Source: Cryptomeria japonica (lineage: Eukaryota; Streptophyta; Pinopsida; Cupressales; Cupressaceae). From it: DNA of 64,000 nucleotides. The translations under genes were made by a program, and so were the position numbers. The stretch covers positions 18,949,932 to 19,013,931 of the forward strand of contig NC_081412.1 of assembly GCF_030272615.1 (NCBI RefSeq), given 5' to 3'. Positions 12,761 through 23,955 of this stretch are shown in pieces. Position 1 is the stretch's first letter. The number at the start of each line of letters is the position of its first letter. The notes below the pieces were generated by a model. That model was not told the DNA's origin. It searched no databases and saw nothing but the letters and a program-made list of their open reading frames with translations.

Positions 12761-15700
12761 ATGCAAGAGAAGCGAGCTCATCGAAATGAAATGCAACGTG
12801 CAAGGTACCGTGGAAGGAAAATTATTATTAACAAAAGTAGGTGAGAGACCCAACACACAAATCTTGAGCAAGCCTCTACATCCATATTTTCTTCTTCCCA
12901 ATATCCAACAGAACTACAAACACATGTGCCTCAACTTGAACATACAAGTCAACCTATCCCAATAGGTCATATGCATACACCCCCAAATTTTTCACAAAAT
13001 TATTGCAATGCTAGAAACAAATTTCGCTTGATGTTGGACAAACTTTCAAAGTTTTCAACATGTCTAGTTTGCATGGAAAAATATCCAGGAATTAAAACTA
13101 GACAACAAAATGGAATTAATACTTGTTATAGATGTGCATCAGAAAAAAATGGCCATCGCTTCTCAAAATGGAACAACATGGACCCCAGTGAACAACCATA
13201 CTGTTTGCAAATACTAACTCAAGTTGAGGAGATGTTGATAGCAAGGGTTAGTCCTGTCCTTCAAGTTACTTATGCAAGAGGGGGGCAACTCAAATATTTG
13301 GACACACTATTTCTTTTCCTCAAGATATTTCAGCAATTGTATCCCATTTGCCTAGACGTGTAGATGGATTGGACATAATAATAGTTAACAGGGAAACCGG
13401 TATGCAACAACAATACAACTTCTATGTAAGTAGAGGACGTGTTTATGATGCATTGCAATATAAGATATCATATGACCAATACTACAATGATGTACAAGTA
13501 GATATCGCAGCATTAATATCCTTACCCCTTAACCCCACAGACATATCTAGCCTTCTACATGCAACAACTTCAAATCCAATTCCCATTGATATGAGCTTCA
13601 TGCAAGAAAAAAGTATAGGAGATGATCCATTTGAAGAGAATTTGGAGACAACTACTTCATTTGTGGCTAACCTTCCACCATCATGCAGAGAGGTTGAAGA
13701 AGTACGCTCCTTATTACAACTAGGCAAAGGAAGACCACCTCCTATAATCCAATGGTCACCCATCTCCCCATTTCCCATTAATGAATACAACACTGAAGGT
13801 CATTCCCCACTTTGTTCCCAAAGGGTATAGCTGCATTCAAACAACCACGTCCCAAAGATGTTAAGCTACATGAGTATGCTCTCCATCTCCTGTGATACCA
13901 TGATAACAGGTTCGGACAACACCCACGATTTAGGTACTTTATATTGAATATAATTATGCGGCATCGAAGTCAAGCCACATCATCTATTTTTGTTCAAAAT
14001 AAAATCCATGATGAACTCCCTGCAACAATTGGTGCCCTTCGTCAAAGATTAAAGGACTTGCCTGATGACAAGCTTGCTGATCAACTTATGCGTTTTAGCT
14101 CATCAATTCGTGGTACGAAACCATTCTGGAACCAACGCAAAAGGGAACTTATTGATATGGTAATTCAAATTGGTTGCCCAACACTATTTTTCACACTCAA
14201 TGCAGCAGATACAAAATGGCCAGACTTACATACAATCATGCCATCCACCACACCAACAAATCCGTATGCGGCTTCAAAGTGGCGATTACAAAATATAGTT
14301 CAAAACCCCCACCTTACTGCACTCTACATGCATCATAGATTCACAACATTTCATGTCGAGGTCTTGGAAAAACTTCTTGGCGCAACTGACTACTGGTACA
14401 GGTATGACTCTGCCAAGTTTTACATTTAAAATTTAAGTCTTATTAGTTTGTAGTCTAAACACCTTATTTTTTAGGTATTAGTGGCAACATAGAGGCTCAG
14501 CACATATCCATGGTTTCATTTGGCTACAAGAAGCACCAAACATTGATAAAATGCAGTGGAATCACATTCCATCAATACAAAATGCACTACAGTACATTGA
14601 TAGATATGTCTCTGCATGGAATCCACGAGCACTGGACCTTAGAAACCAAACATTCCATCGATCAATTATTGATGATCCTTTCTTGATGGACACAAAAATG
14701 ATTCAATCAAGTGATGCTTCAAATGACTATTGTGAGTTGGTCAATTCTATTCAACGACATACAAAGTGTATTGCCCAAAGTTGCCTCCGAAGAAAGGGCA
14801 CAACTCTTCTATGTCGTTACAAAGCCCCTTGGATCATTCAAGAAAAATCTACTCTTTCAAATGTTGAAAATGGCCAACCGAAACACACCCCTGCTCGCAA
14901 TGATGACCGCCTCAATCTTCACAACCCATTCATACTTTCTATATGGAGGGCCAATGTAGATTGTCAACCGGTTCTCTCAATAGATGCTGTGATCAAATAT
15001 ATTGCAAAATATGCAGCTAAAGCTGAAAACAAATCTGAGACATATCATCAAATGTTGTCTCGCATTTCAACAAACTTTGAGCCTGATAAACCAACTCCTA
15101 ATGCTTTTCAAAAAATGCTTGTAGAGAACCTTGTTGACCGTGATATAGGAGCTCAAGAGACTTGTCACCTTTTACTAAAGCTACCACTATCCCTCTCTAG
15201 CAGAACATTTGTTTCTTTAAATGTGAACCAAAAAAACTTCCAACGTGTTTCAATCTCCCCCACAAGAACAACCACTTATCCAAATTATATGGCAACCTAC
15301 ATGGAAAGGCCTATACATCTAGAGAGAATGTGTCTTATTGATGTAACTAAAAAATGGTCATTCAATGCATCTCAAAAACGCAATCAATGGAAAGAGAGAA
15401 CCAATCCTGTAATAGTTCGAGTCTCCCCTAGATTCACATCCATACCTTCAAAGGAGGACAAATATTTTCAAGCATTTTGTTGGAGTGAACTATTACTATA
15501 CCATCCATTCCGCAACATTGAGATGGATTTTGGCTCTTCAGATGATGAAATTAAAGCACAATGGGAGAGGTTCTCCAACAACTACCATCCATGGCATGTA
15601 CATCGAACAACCTCAACAACAACGGAAGAAAGTGATACTAGCACTCCTGCAAGCGAGCCTGAACAGATACAACAAGACTTCCTTACTGAATGGAAAGCCC

Positions 15701-17268
15701 TTTCAGCTTTATACCCAGGAATTCCTATTCAACTGGATGAACTTGATATGCTTGGCCAACCTGAAATTGACTTGAGCCATGACTGGGGAAAACACCACAT
15801 ACCCACACAACAAAAAGTTGTAGCTACTACTTTCATACACTCCAATCAGACAACATTTCAATCCCACCATGTTTACAATCAACAAGCCACATATGCCTTG
15901 TCTATACAACAACAAAGGGCATATGATTTGGTTATTACACATCTACAACACAATACTTTAAAGCCACCACTAAAGATTATTGTTCAGGGAACTGCAGGCA
16001 CGGGAAAGTCTCACCTGATAACGAGCATAAAGTCTACAATGATGAGATTGGCACCACCAGGACAATCACCACTACTACTCCTTGCACCAACAGGAGTTGC
16101 AGCATTCAACATACAAGCTTCAACAATCCATTCTGCCCTTCGAATTCCAATCAAAGAAATGGTCCCCCTCCAAGGACAAACACTTGCCAGCTTCCAAGAA
16201 AGCATGTACTTCATTCATTATATTCTAATAGATGAAATGAGCTTCATTGGTCGTAGGTTAATACAATGTATTGATATGAGGTTGCATGAGGCATTCCCTA
16301 CACATAACCAAATCCCATTTGGAGGACGCTCAATCATACTATTTGGTGACTTGGGCCAGCTACCACCTGTCAAGGACATTCCAATGTATGCTTCAAATTC
16401 TTATGGAGGGACACTATGGTGAACCTTCACAACAATTATAACATTGGATAAAGTATTCTAACAAATTGGAGAGCAACCTGCACAAATTGCTTTTCATGAG
16501 CTCCTCTCAAATTTGCGAAATGCAACACCTACAATTGAAGATTGGCAACTTCTAATGTCTCAATCAAGTTCATCACTCACCTCTGCAGAACAATCATTTT
16601 TTTTACCATCCAAACATCTTTTTGCAACAAATGAAATGGTGTCATTGCATAATAAACGCATGTTGTCTTTAGCAAAACCTGTTGCCCTATCTACTGCAGA
16701 ACAGATGAAGGGATTGGCATGCTCAAATCCTGATGATGAACAACTACAATCAAATATCTTGCTATGTATTGGCCAAGAGGTTATGTTGTCTACAAATCTA
16801 TGGGTGGAAACAGGACTAGTCAATGGTGCTCTTGGACAAGTCAGAGAAATTGTATACAATGATGGTGAACACCTGCCTCAACTGCCCTTATTTGTTGTTG
16901 TTCAATTCCAAAATTACACAGGCCCACCTTGGGATCACAATAACCCAACAAATATACCTATACCACCAATAAGTCAAGGTCTTCGACGCCAGATGCCACT
17001 AAAAATGGCTTGGGCATTAACAATACACAAATCACAAGGACTCACACTTCAAAGAGCAACAATTGACATTGGCAACATTGACCGGCAAGGTATGACATTC
17101 ACAGCTATTTTGAGAGTTCATGATTTGACAAGCCTTCGCATTCACCTAGCATTCACATTTGAAAGGTATGCACGAATGCAACAAAGTCCACATGTCACTC
17201 GACGCAAAGAAGAGGAGGCACGGTTGAAGATATTATCAGATTCACAATCTACTGTAAGATCCATTTGA
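12761..17268 (+). pseudogene. RepHel (Helitron rolling-circle initiator/helicase), disrupted
   Basis: RepHel nicks and unwinds DNA for Helitron transposition. From ATG 12761 the order is an N-terminal zinc-finger-like Cys segment (about 13060-13140), the HUH endonuclease and a Pif1-type SF1 helicase. The HUH histidines (HIH, 14503-14511) and both Y2-motif tyrosines (codons 14998-15000 and 15010-15012) remain. Walker A (GTAGTGKS) lies at 15988-16011, followed by a Walker B-like LIDEMS, an FGDLGQLPP segment, and the C-terminal motif around TIHKSQGLTLQ near 17020. A 73-nt GT-AG intron fits 14402-14474. Lesions: TGA 12842, frameshift near 13300, frameshift near 13805, TGA 13893, TAG 14479, TGA 16420 and TAA 16459. 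Every catalytic motif is readable, so decay is recent to moderate, but the copy is non-functional. Confidence 0.92.
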
Positions 17269-17955
17269 GGTTTGTTCCTTCTATTCTTAGTAATTTCCTT
17301 ATATTATTCATACCTTTCAATCTTACCACATTTCTCAAATTAAACAACTCTATTTTACAAATTTCAGGTGTTTTGTGAATGTCCAAGACATGTTCAAAAC
17401 AATGCTTCTAATTTTGATCTCTAAAAGGTAAATTATTAAACTCAATCAAGTTAGACAAATTCAATTGGACAATTTTCCTTTTCCATAGTTTTCTATTATA
17501 TAGTATGATTCAATTACACTATTCTCTTTGACAAATTGCAGGAGTTTTCAAAAACAGTTTCTATAAAGTGTGATGTCAACTGTGGAACTATGTATCCTAT
17601 TATAGGGAACCTATAAATGAAGAAGTTATGCAAATTTTATTTGCAAAACCCCTTTCAACATTTTAAGTGCATTTTCTATACAGGTTCCTACAAAATTGAA
17701 CTAAAAGTTCTATTACACAATGTATTTTATTAAATTCTCCACTTTGTAATTCTCTTTGCTAAAGCAAATTAGTAAATAACAAGAATTTGAGCTGGTTCCA
17801 ATTCATTTGAAGCACATGTTCAATTCCACAATGCTTTTTAATAAATATCTTTGTTAAACCAAATTAAAAAATAATGATATTTTGTTCCTTCTATCCACTT
17901 CATTTCAATCTACCCTTTCCGAATTTTTTCCAAAATTTGGTTGTTCGGCGTATAC
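17269..17955 (+). other. Helitron 3' non-coding region
   Basis: About 690 bp after the RepHel stop with no open frame. Short segments resembling acceptor sites (for example ttgcagg near 17540) are present, so the transcript may have 3' UTR introns. Nothing else is recognised. Confidence 0.5.
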
Positions 17956-17981
17956 ATTGCACACCAAGGTGCAATTGCTAG
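17956..17981 (+). other. Helitron 3' terminus: hairpin and CTAG
   Basis: A perfect 7-bp stem (ATTGCAC at 17956-17962 pairing with GTGCAAT at 17969-17975) with a 6-nt loop is followed two bases later by CTAG (17978-17981) and then a T. This matches the Helitron rule of a subterminal hairpin, a CTRR end and insertion before T. Confidence 0.85.
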
Positions 17982-18400
17982 TTTATACTTATGGAACAAT
18001 TCATGAGCTCATACCCTTTAAAGAGGATTTGATTAAGTAAGTTATTTATCATAGATTTTATTACTATCATAACCTAATTTGAAAAGAAAATATATTTTTT
18101 AAATTATAACAATGTACAATGTCTTATCTTTTTTATTTTGATTTGACTTGTATATGAAGTTGGCTAATTTGCTTAAAAATGCAATTGGGATATGCCAATA
18201 ATGGATCAACTTCTAAACTATATACAAATTACTCTTTAGTTTGTCCATAAAACATATATGGATATAGTTATTGAGGTTGAAAAGATACATGGTCTTTTTG
18301 TGTAACAATAGATGATGTTGGATTAAATTAGATTTACTCTAATTAAATTTGCTTGTGATAGATTTATTTTCATGTGGAACAATCATTTACTCTAGCGTGT

Positions 18401-18541
18401 GTGTAGGTATACACACACACATAAATACATATGCATATGCATATACATATACATATATACATACATATACATGTATACAAATACATATACATATATAAAA
18501 CTACATATACATATACATGTACACACACACACACACCTCTA

Positions 18542-18605
<64 letters not shown>

Positions 18606-18650
18606 CACACACACACACACACATAGATACACACATACACACACATATAT
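18401..18650. repeat. CA/TG and ATAC microsatellite block with inverted arms
   Basis: Mixed (CA)n, (CATA)n, (GT)n and (GTGTAT)n tracts. A perfect (AC)8 at 18521-18536 and (GT)8 at 18543-18558 flank a 6-nt CTCTAT loop, so the locus can form a 16-bp hairpin or cruciform. Open frames here are repeat artefacts. Confidence 0.9.
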
Positions 18651-18857
18651 ATGAGATTATATTAACAAGAAAAATGGCAAGTGCATATGTATTTGTTGGA
18701 GATAAAAAAAATCAATGACGCAAATCTTAGTGTTTAGAACCTTAAATGGAGGAATTACTAATACATTAGTTTCGCTTTGACATTTTCTACATAAGTAAAC
18801 CTACATCAACTATATGTAGTGGATTCAATCATCCTAAATTTTGTAGGAGACCCCACC

Positions 18858-18862
18858 ACAAG
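18858..18862. repeat. Target site duplication of the Gypsy element, left copy
   Basis: acaag lies directly before the TG of the left LTR. The same acaag lies at 45842-45846 directly after the CA of the right LTR. Confidence 0.9.
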
Positions 18863-19534
18863 TGTCACGAACCATATTTTTGATAATGTGTTATTAGGAG
18901 AAATAATGTAGGTATTTATTTATGAATTGAAATTGAAACAAATATGAGAATTCATTTTGATGATAATGCAGTTGTATACAAATAATAGGAAATGATGTAT
19001 GCATTTTACTCATGCAATATGTAATTAGATATCTAGTATTATCTTAATTAGGGATCGTCAATGCTGACAAATTATTGAGTGCAAGTGATGCAGGGATAGG
19101 TGAACAAAGATGAAGGCAAGAACATGACTCAGGTAGAGTTGTTTTTAGCTTATGACTTCAGTAGACTAGCGGAATCTCACACACCACAATAGAAAAGTTG
19201 TTTGTGCAAATATGACTTCGTCGATGCATGATTGTTTGAATTGTGACTTCGTCGATGCTTAATTTTAAATTGAAATGATTTGAGTAAAAATTAGTCGTTA
19301 CGTTGATTTCATATATGAAAACGTCTAATAGTTGAAAAATTAGAGTTAGTTAATTAGTGACTTAACATTTTTATTAAATCTGATTTAGAATGTAAACTAT
19401 ATGTCGACATGATTTCAATCGTATGAAGTTGGTTATTGTTTTTATAAGTTATTGTTCATTTGAAAAAGAGAATAATGCTCTCGTCAATTAAGTAATTGTT
19501 TGTGAGTATAAATTTCATAATAAGTTTAATGAAA

Positions 19535-19860
19535 TCAATATATATATACATGTATATATATACGTGTATATATACATGTATATATACATGTATATATATA
19601 TATACATGTATACATATATACATGTATATATGTATACATGTATATATATATATAAATTTCATATATATTTATACATATATATATATATATATGTATATAT
19701 ATACATGTATATACATATATACATGTATATACATATATACATGTATATACATATATACATGTATATACATATACATGTATACATATATACATGTATACAT
19801 GTATATGTATATACATGTATATATGTATATATGTATATACATATATATCCATATACATTA
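19535..19860. repeat. TACATGTA-type microsatellite inside the 5' LTR
   Basis: About 325 bp built from TATATACATG-like units whose core TACATGTA is self-complementary, so both strands read alike and long hairpins are possible. The equivalent place in the right LTR (about 44006-44026) holds only a short (AT)n run. Open frames on either strand here are artefacts. Confidence 0.93.
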
Positions 19861-20529
19861 TTAAATTATTAATCATAGAAAATCATATTAGAATTCAATT
19901 TCAAATGAATTAAAATGCAAAGTTTTCATTTTAATATGTTTGTTGTTTATATTAATGTTATATTTAAAAGGTGGCAGATGTTTGTTTCAAAAGGTGGCAG
20001 TGGTGGGTATTAGTCGACTAGTGGAAGTCGACAAAGCCGACCTCCCCACCAAGTAAGCAAATCACCCCACGTAGCTGCAGGTCAGCCCACGTAACTGCAG
20101 GTCAGCCCACGTAACTGTAGATCACCCCACTTAACAATAGACCACTCCACTAGATTGCAGATCGACCATAGTTAACAGCTTGTAACCTGCGGGAGGGAGG
20201 AGTTAATAGGCACGTAGTGCCATGGAGATGAGTAATTGTGGATTGTCCATGATCCATGGAGTTAATTTAGAAAACTACAGACTCCACGATGATGGTGGAG
20301 AAGACCAACCATCTCTCCACTATCTGAGGTCTATCACTGCAGAATATATTACTTAGCCTCCCACCTCTCCAAGACATGTAGACTAGAGAGATCGCTAAAC
20401 TGGTAACACTTTGGAAAAAGGAAGACGTGGAATAGTTAAAGAATTGGACATATCAATAATGTAGAAAAGACTTCAAATTGATAACAATAACCAAGCCTTA
20501 GACGTAGCAGATTTCATAGGGAAATATAG

Positions 20530-20537
20530 TATAAATA
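20530..20537 (+). promoter_or_regulatory. Probable TATA box of the Gypsy 5' LTR
   Basis: TATAAATA followed by a purine-rich leader. The same octamer and context occur at 44663-44670 in the right LTR, which supports a conserved LTR promoter. The start site is not mapped. Confidence 0.55.
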
Positions 20538-21968
20538 AAGGCATAGGCTCGATAGGCAAGGGAGGAAAAAGATAGAAAATAGCAAGCGGAGCAGAGAGAA
20601 AGATAGTAAGCTAGAAGAGAGATTAGAAAGAAAGTACTTTAGAGAAGAGATAGAAGAAGAATAGATAGGTGGTTAAAGGAAGATCTATGAGAGAACTCTT
20701 GAGCCATTAAGGAAGAAGTAGACTGATTTAGAGGAGGCACGAAAGAGTTCATTCCAAGCCAGTCTCAAGCGTAAGGAGGTAGGATCTTATTTCATTTTGG
20801 TTATTTTGCACTAAGAAATGTTAGTGAAATAAAGCTATGGTTGTAGCATAAGATTTCATTTATGATATTCCATGTTTTTTCTATTGAATTTGTTTTATTA
20901 TTCCTTGAATAGACATAGAAGGAAATCATTAGGTGGAATATATATTGAAATAGTTAAGAAATGCAGTTATATTGTTTAAGAATGGTGAATAATGTCAATG
21001 GGTTAGGAAAAAATTTCAATTAAAGAATGTGTACTCAAATTTAACTCATTTATATGAAAAGAATCATACTTGTTTACACCTTTTTATTACTTTGTACTTA
21101 TTCAAATATTTTTAATGAAAATATATTTGCTTATCAAATTGCGAAATTGTTATTCTATGAAAGATTGTTTTCAATTACGTGAAAGTAATGAAATAGTGTT
21201 TAATTTATGAAAGTGATAGGAAAGATGTTAGATCTATTAGTCAAAAGATTGTATTTTTTAAGGAAATGTATTCTTGTTTGTGAGAACCAAGCTAGATAGG
21301 CTTGTGTATGGAAAGTTACCTTCCAGGAGGGGTGCCGAATATGGGATCTTAGAGAGAATAGTTGCTTTTTTCAAACTATTTATTTTTGCTATGCATGGCA
21401 TTATACTCGAGCGAGTAATGAATTGAATTATCCATTGAAATAGATGGAATTCTTTATTTTATGCTCTCTACAATATCCTTGAATGATAATGCTTGTTTCT
21501 TGAAAGAATTAGAAAAATGAAAATGCTTGTATCATCTAGGCACGCACCAAATTCCCTCTTGTCTTTCTAATTGGTCAGGTATTCTTGATTGACCAATAAT
21601 TCTGGGGAAGCGTAAGCTTCAAGGTTGGGTGGAAAAAGCACTTGAATCTTGTTCTTGTCTTCATTCAATGGACTGAAAGGAAGTGACTCGGATTGGAGAT
21701 CGACGGATGTATCTCACTTTCTTTATGTTTGTATAATTCTTAAGGCAATTAGAAAGCCTAAGTATGGTATAATGATATGTAATGAGAAATTTGTACCTTC
21801 CATTGTAAATGAAAATTTTATTTAACTATTTGATATCTATGATTCTTTTATCAATTTGTTAAACTTGTTTTATATTATCTATGAAATACACTTCTTAATT
21901 AATATATGAGTTTATTTACGATTAAAGAGTAGATTATGTCATATAGAGTAATTTACGTCTTTACAGTT

Positions 21969-21980
21969 TGGTATTAGAGC
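21969..21980 (+). other. Primer-binding site, tRNA-Met type
   Basis: TGGTATTAGAGC lies three bases after the 5' LTR end. It is one mismatch from the common plant retrotransposon site TGGTATCAGAGC, complementary to the 3' end of initiator tRNA-Met. Confidence 0.85.
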
Positions 21981-22082
21981 AAAAGGTTGTATAACACTAG
22001 GACCTATGAGTCACTTCACAAGTTGAGTATTGAGAATAATAGTTTTGTGTTGAAACTTACAAATATGGTGTGAACAAAACTA

Positions 22083-22500
22083 ATGGCTCGTACGTCAGTA
22101 GCTGGGTATGCTCACTATCTAAGGGTGAAGAAGGATCCCATATCTCATGTCATGCCTCTTATGGATAACCATCCAAGTGGAGGATGGATCAGTGAGGAGG
22201 AAAATGTTCCTCCTATAGTGAAACTAGTTTTTGAAGAGAAAGAAAGTGTTGAGATAGGAGTAGACCCTACTGAATCCCTTGATGAAAAGATTATCCCTAT
22301 AGAGGAAGACAAGCCCAAGTTAGAATATTCTCCAATTAGGCCAACTGTGATTAGCTCCAATGAGTTAGAGGAATATTCTCCACTCAGTGATAACGAATCT
22401 GAGTGATAACCCCACTCAGTGATGATGAGTCTGAAGGTTATACCCCACTAAGTTAGAGTGAGTCTGAAGGATATACTCCCATGACTCCACCAGAAGAGTG
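22083..22500 (+). pseudogene. Small acidic leader ORF with YTPLSDDESE-type repeats
   Basis: An open frame from ATG 22083 to 22406 encodes 107 residues, rich in Glu and Pro toward its end, between the primer site and gag. Around 22365-22495 the motif (Y)SPLSDNESE and relatives recur three to four times as imperfect repeats of about 33-36 bases. The later copies are knocked out of frame by stops. It is not recognised as a known gag domain. It may be an N-terminal gag extension or an accessory ORF of this family. Confidence 0.4.
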
Positions 22501-22863
22501 ATGTATTATGTAATAACACTTATATTATCAATAAATAAAGATGTCTTTCTTTCTATAATAAATTTGAGTTGAATGTTATGTTTTTGTATGATTCCTATGA
22601 TGATAAATATGTACTTTGGACCTTAGTTTATATTATAAACTTGGATAAAAAAGATTTGCAAATTATTTAACTATGTCTTATTATAGTTCTATATAGTTTC
22701 CTTCTAGTAATAAATATGGATATTAATCTCTATAGTTATATTGTAAGGGTAGATTTTAGGAAGCATTGATTAAATAGAAGTTATGGAAATGATAACTTGT
22801 AAATTTTCTTTCTTTTTTGATAAGAAATATTAACATTCCCTTGTGTAGAAATTGTTGAATAAC

Positions 22864-23950
22864 AATGGGCTGAAGGACCACAAGGGCTGGGTCTATTAAT
22901 GGAAATGAAAGACTGGACCAAATCCTTGATTTACTGAATCAACTGAGTGCTAGAATGAATGGACTCGAGCAAGAGGTTTGAAGGGTTGGAGAAGCCTAAA
23001 ATGAAGCTCCAAGGGTTGAAGAACAACCCGATAACCAAGCAAGGATTGAAGGAGAGCTGGCTAAGGACTTGAAAAGAATAGCCCCACCAAAGTTTGATGG
23101 ATTGGTGATGGTGCAAAGGCATGGGTGATAGGAATGGAAAAGTATTTTGGTCTCTGCAACATGTCCAATGAAACCAAGGTAGTTTGGGCTTCTTACCAGC
23201 TTTCTAGCAAAGCTGCTACTTGGTGGGATAATGAAAAGTCTGAAAGGAAGTTGCAACCTAGAGATATCACTTGGGAATTATTCTTAAAATCCTTTAGGAA
23301 GAGGTGTCTTCCTCAGTTATTCTTTGCTAATAAGATGACTGAATTTAAGAACCCAACACAAGGTGGCATGTCGGTAACTGAATACTGGGAGAAGTTTACC
23401 AACCTTCTTACGTATGTTCCACAATATCAGATGGATGAGCAATTTCGCATCTGAAAGTTCATCTTGGTTTTGAGAACTCATATTGGAGCAGAAGTGGATA
23501 TTCATAATCCACTGACTATGGAAGAATTATTTGAGAAAGCAACAAAGCAAGAGAAGAAGTTGCAGTAGTTGGGAAATTTCCGTAAAAATGTGAATAATAG
23601 ACCAAATTTTGGAAATAGGAATTTCCAAAGGAACAACAACAACAACAATCGACAAATAAGGAATCTGAAGAGGGGACCTAACACTCAAGAAAGAGGAAGA
23701 GTGAATTGAGATGGTAACAAGAGAGCAAATAGTAACACCAACTTCAATGCCCAACAAAAATTAGATAGAGGTAGGTCAGGTGGCAATTCCGGACCTAGGG
23801 ACAAGTGTTACAACTGTGGAGGAAGTCATTATGCCTCAAATTGTCCGTAATGTACCCCCACACAAAGAGGAGCAAATCAGCAAGGAGCCTCTCACCACCA
23901 GATTCACGCAGTAGTTGACAACCGTTAGGCTGATTTCTAAGCCTCACCTA
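22864..23950 (+). pseudogene. Gypsy gag (capsid-nucleocapsid), disrupted
   Basis: Encodes the structural protein of the virus-like particle. The reading region starts near ATG 22864 and shifts frame near 23100. It shows a retrotransposon gag core (GMEKYFGLCNMSNETKVVWA through WWDNEK, about 23130-23250; MSVTEYWEKF near 23370). A nucleocapsid zinc knuckle (CYNCGGSHYASNC) lies at about 23808-23847, preceded by an Asn/Arg-rich linker. Stops interrupt it near 23452, 23566, 23709, 23850 and 23927. Protease follows in the same transcript. Confidence 0.85.
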
Positions 23951-23955
23951 TTCAG

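Larger units (their letters stand above)
7747..17981 (+). mobile_element. Helitron, RepHel plus RPA type, decayed
   Basis: This is a rolling-circle DNA transposon of about 10.2 kb. In order it holds a candidate 5' end, a pyrimidine-rich tract, an unknown 138-aa ORF, an RPA1-like gene and a RepHel gene, all on the plus strand, and it ends in a textbook 3' hairpin plus CTAG followed by T. Plant Helitrons typically encode RepHel and often RPA1-like proteins, so content and order fit the family. RepHel carries several stops and frameshifts, so this copy cannot move by itself. The 3' end is well supported. The 5' end rests only on a TC start and resemblance to other plant Helitron starts, and the base before it is C rather than the expected A. 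Confidence 0.85.
17982..18862. other. Intergenic spacer between Helitron and Gypsy element
   Basis: AT-rich DNA without genes apart from the microsatellite block at 18401-18650. The last five bases (acaag, 18858-18862) are the target duplication of the Gypsy element. Confidence 0.6.
18863..21965 (+). repeat. Gypsy chromovirus 5' LTR
   Basis: Starts TGTCACGAACC and ends TTTACA. It is 3103 bp, against 2511 bp for its partner. The excess is explained mainly by a 330-bp microsatellite expansion at 19535-19860 and by about 240 bp near 21500-21740 that is absent from the partner. A TATA-like TATAAATA lies at 20530-20537 and is conserved in the partner. Confidence 0.93.

Noticed and set aside
18370-18718. 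Long open frames on both strands across CA/TG repeats
   Set aside because: Composition artefact of a microsatellite; peptides are pure Thr-His or Val-Cys-Tyr repeats.
19456-19876. Several Tyr/Ile-rich open frames of 68-122 codons on both strands
   Set aside because: They fall in the TACATGTA microsatellite, which lacks stops in several frames by composition.
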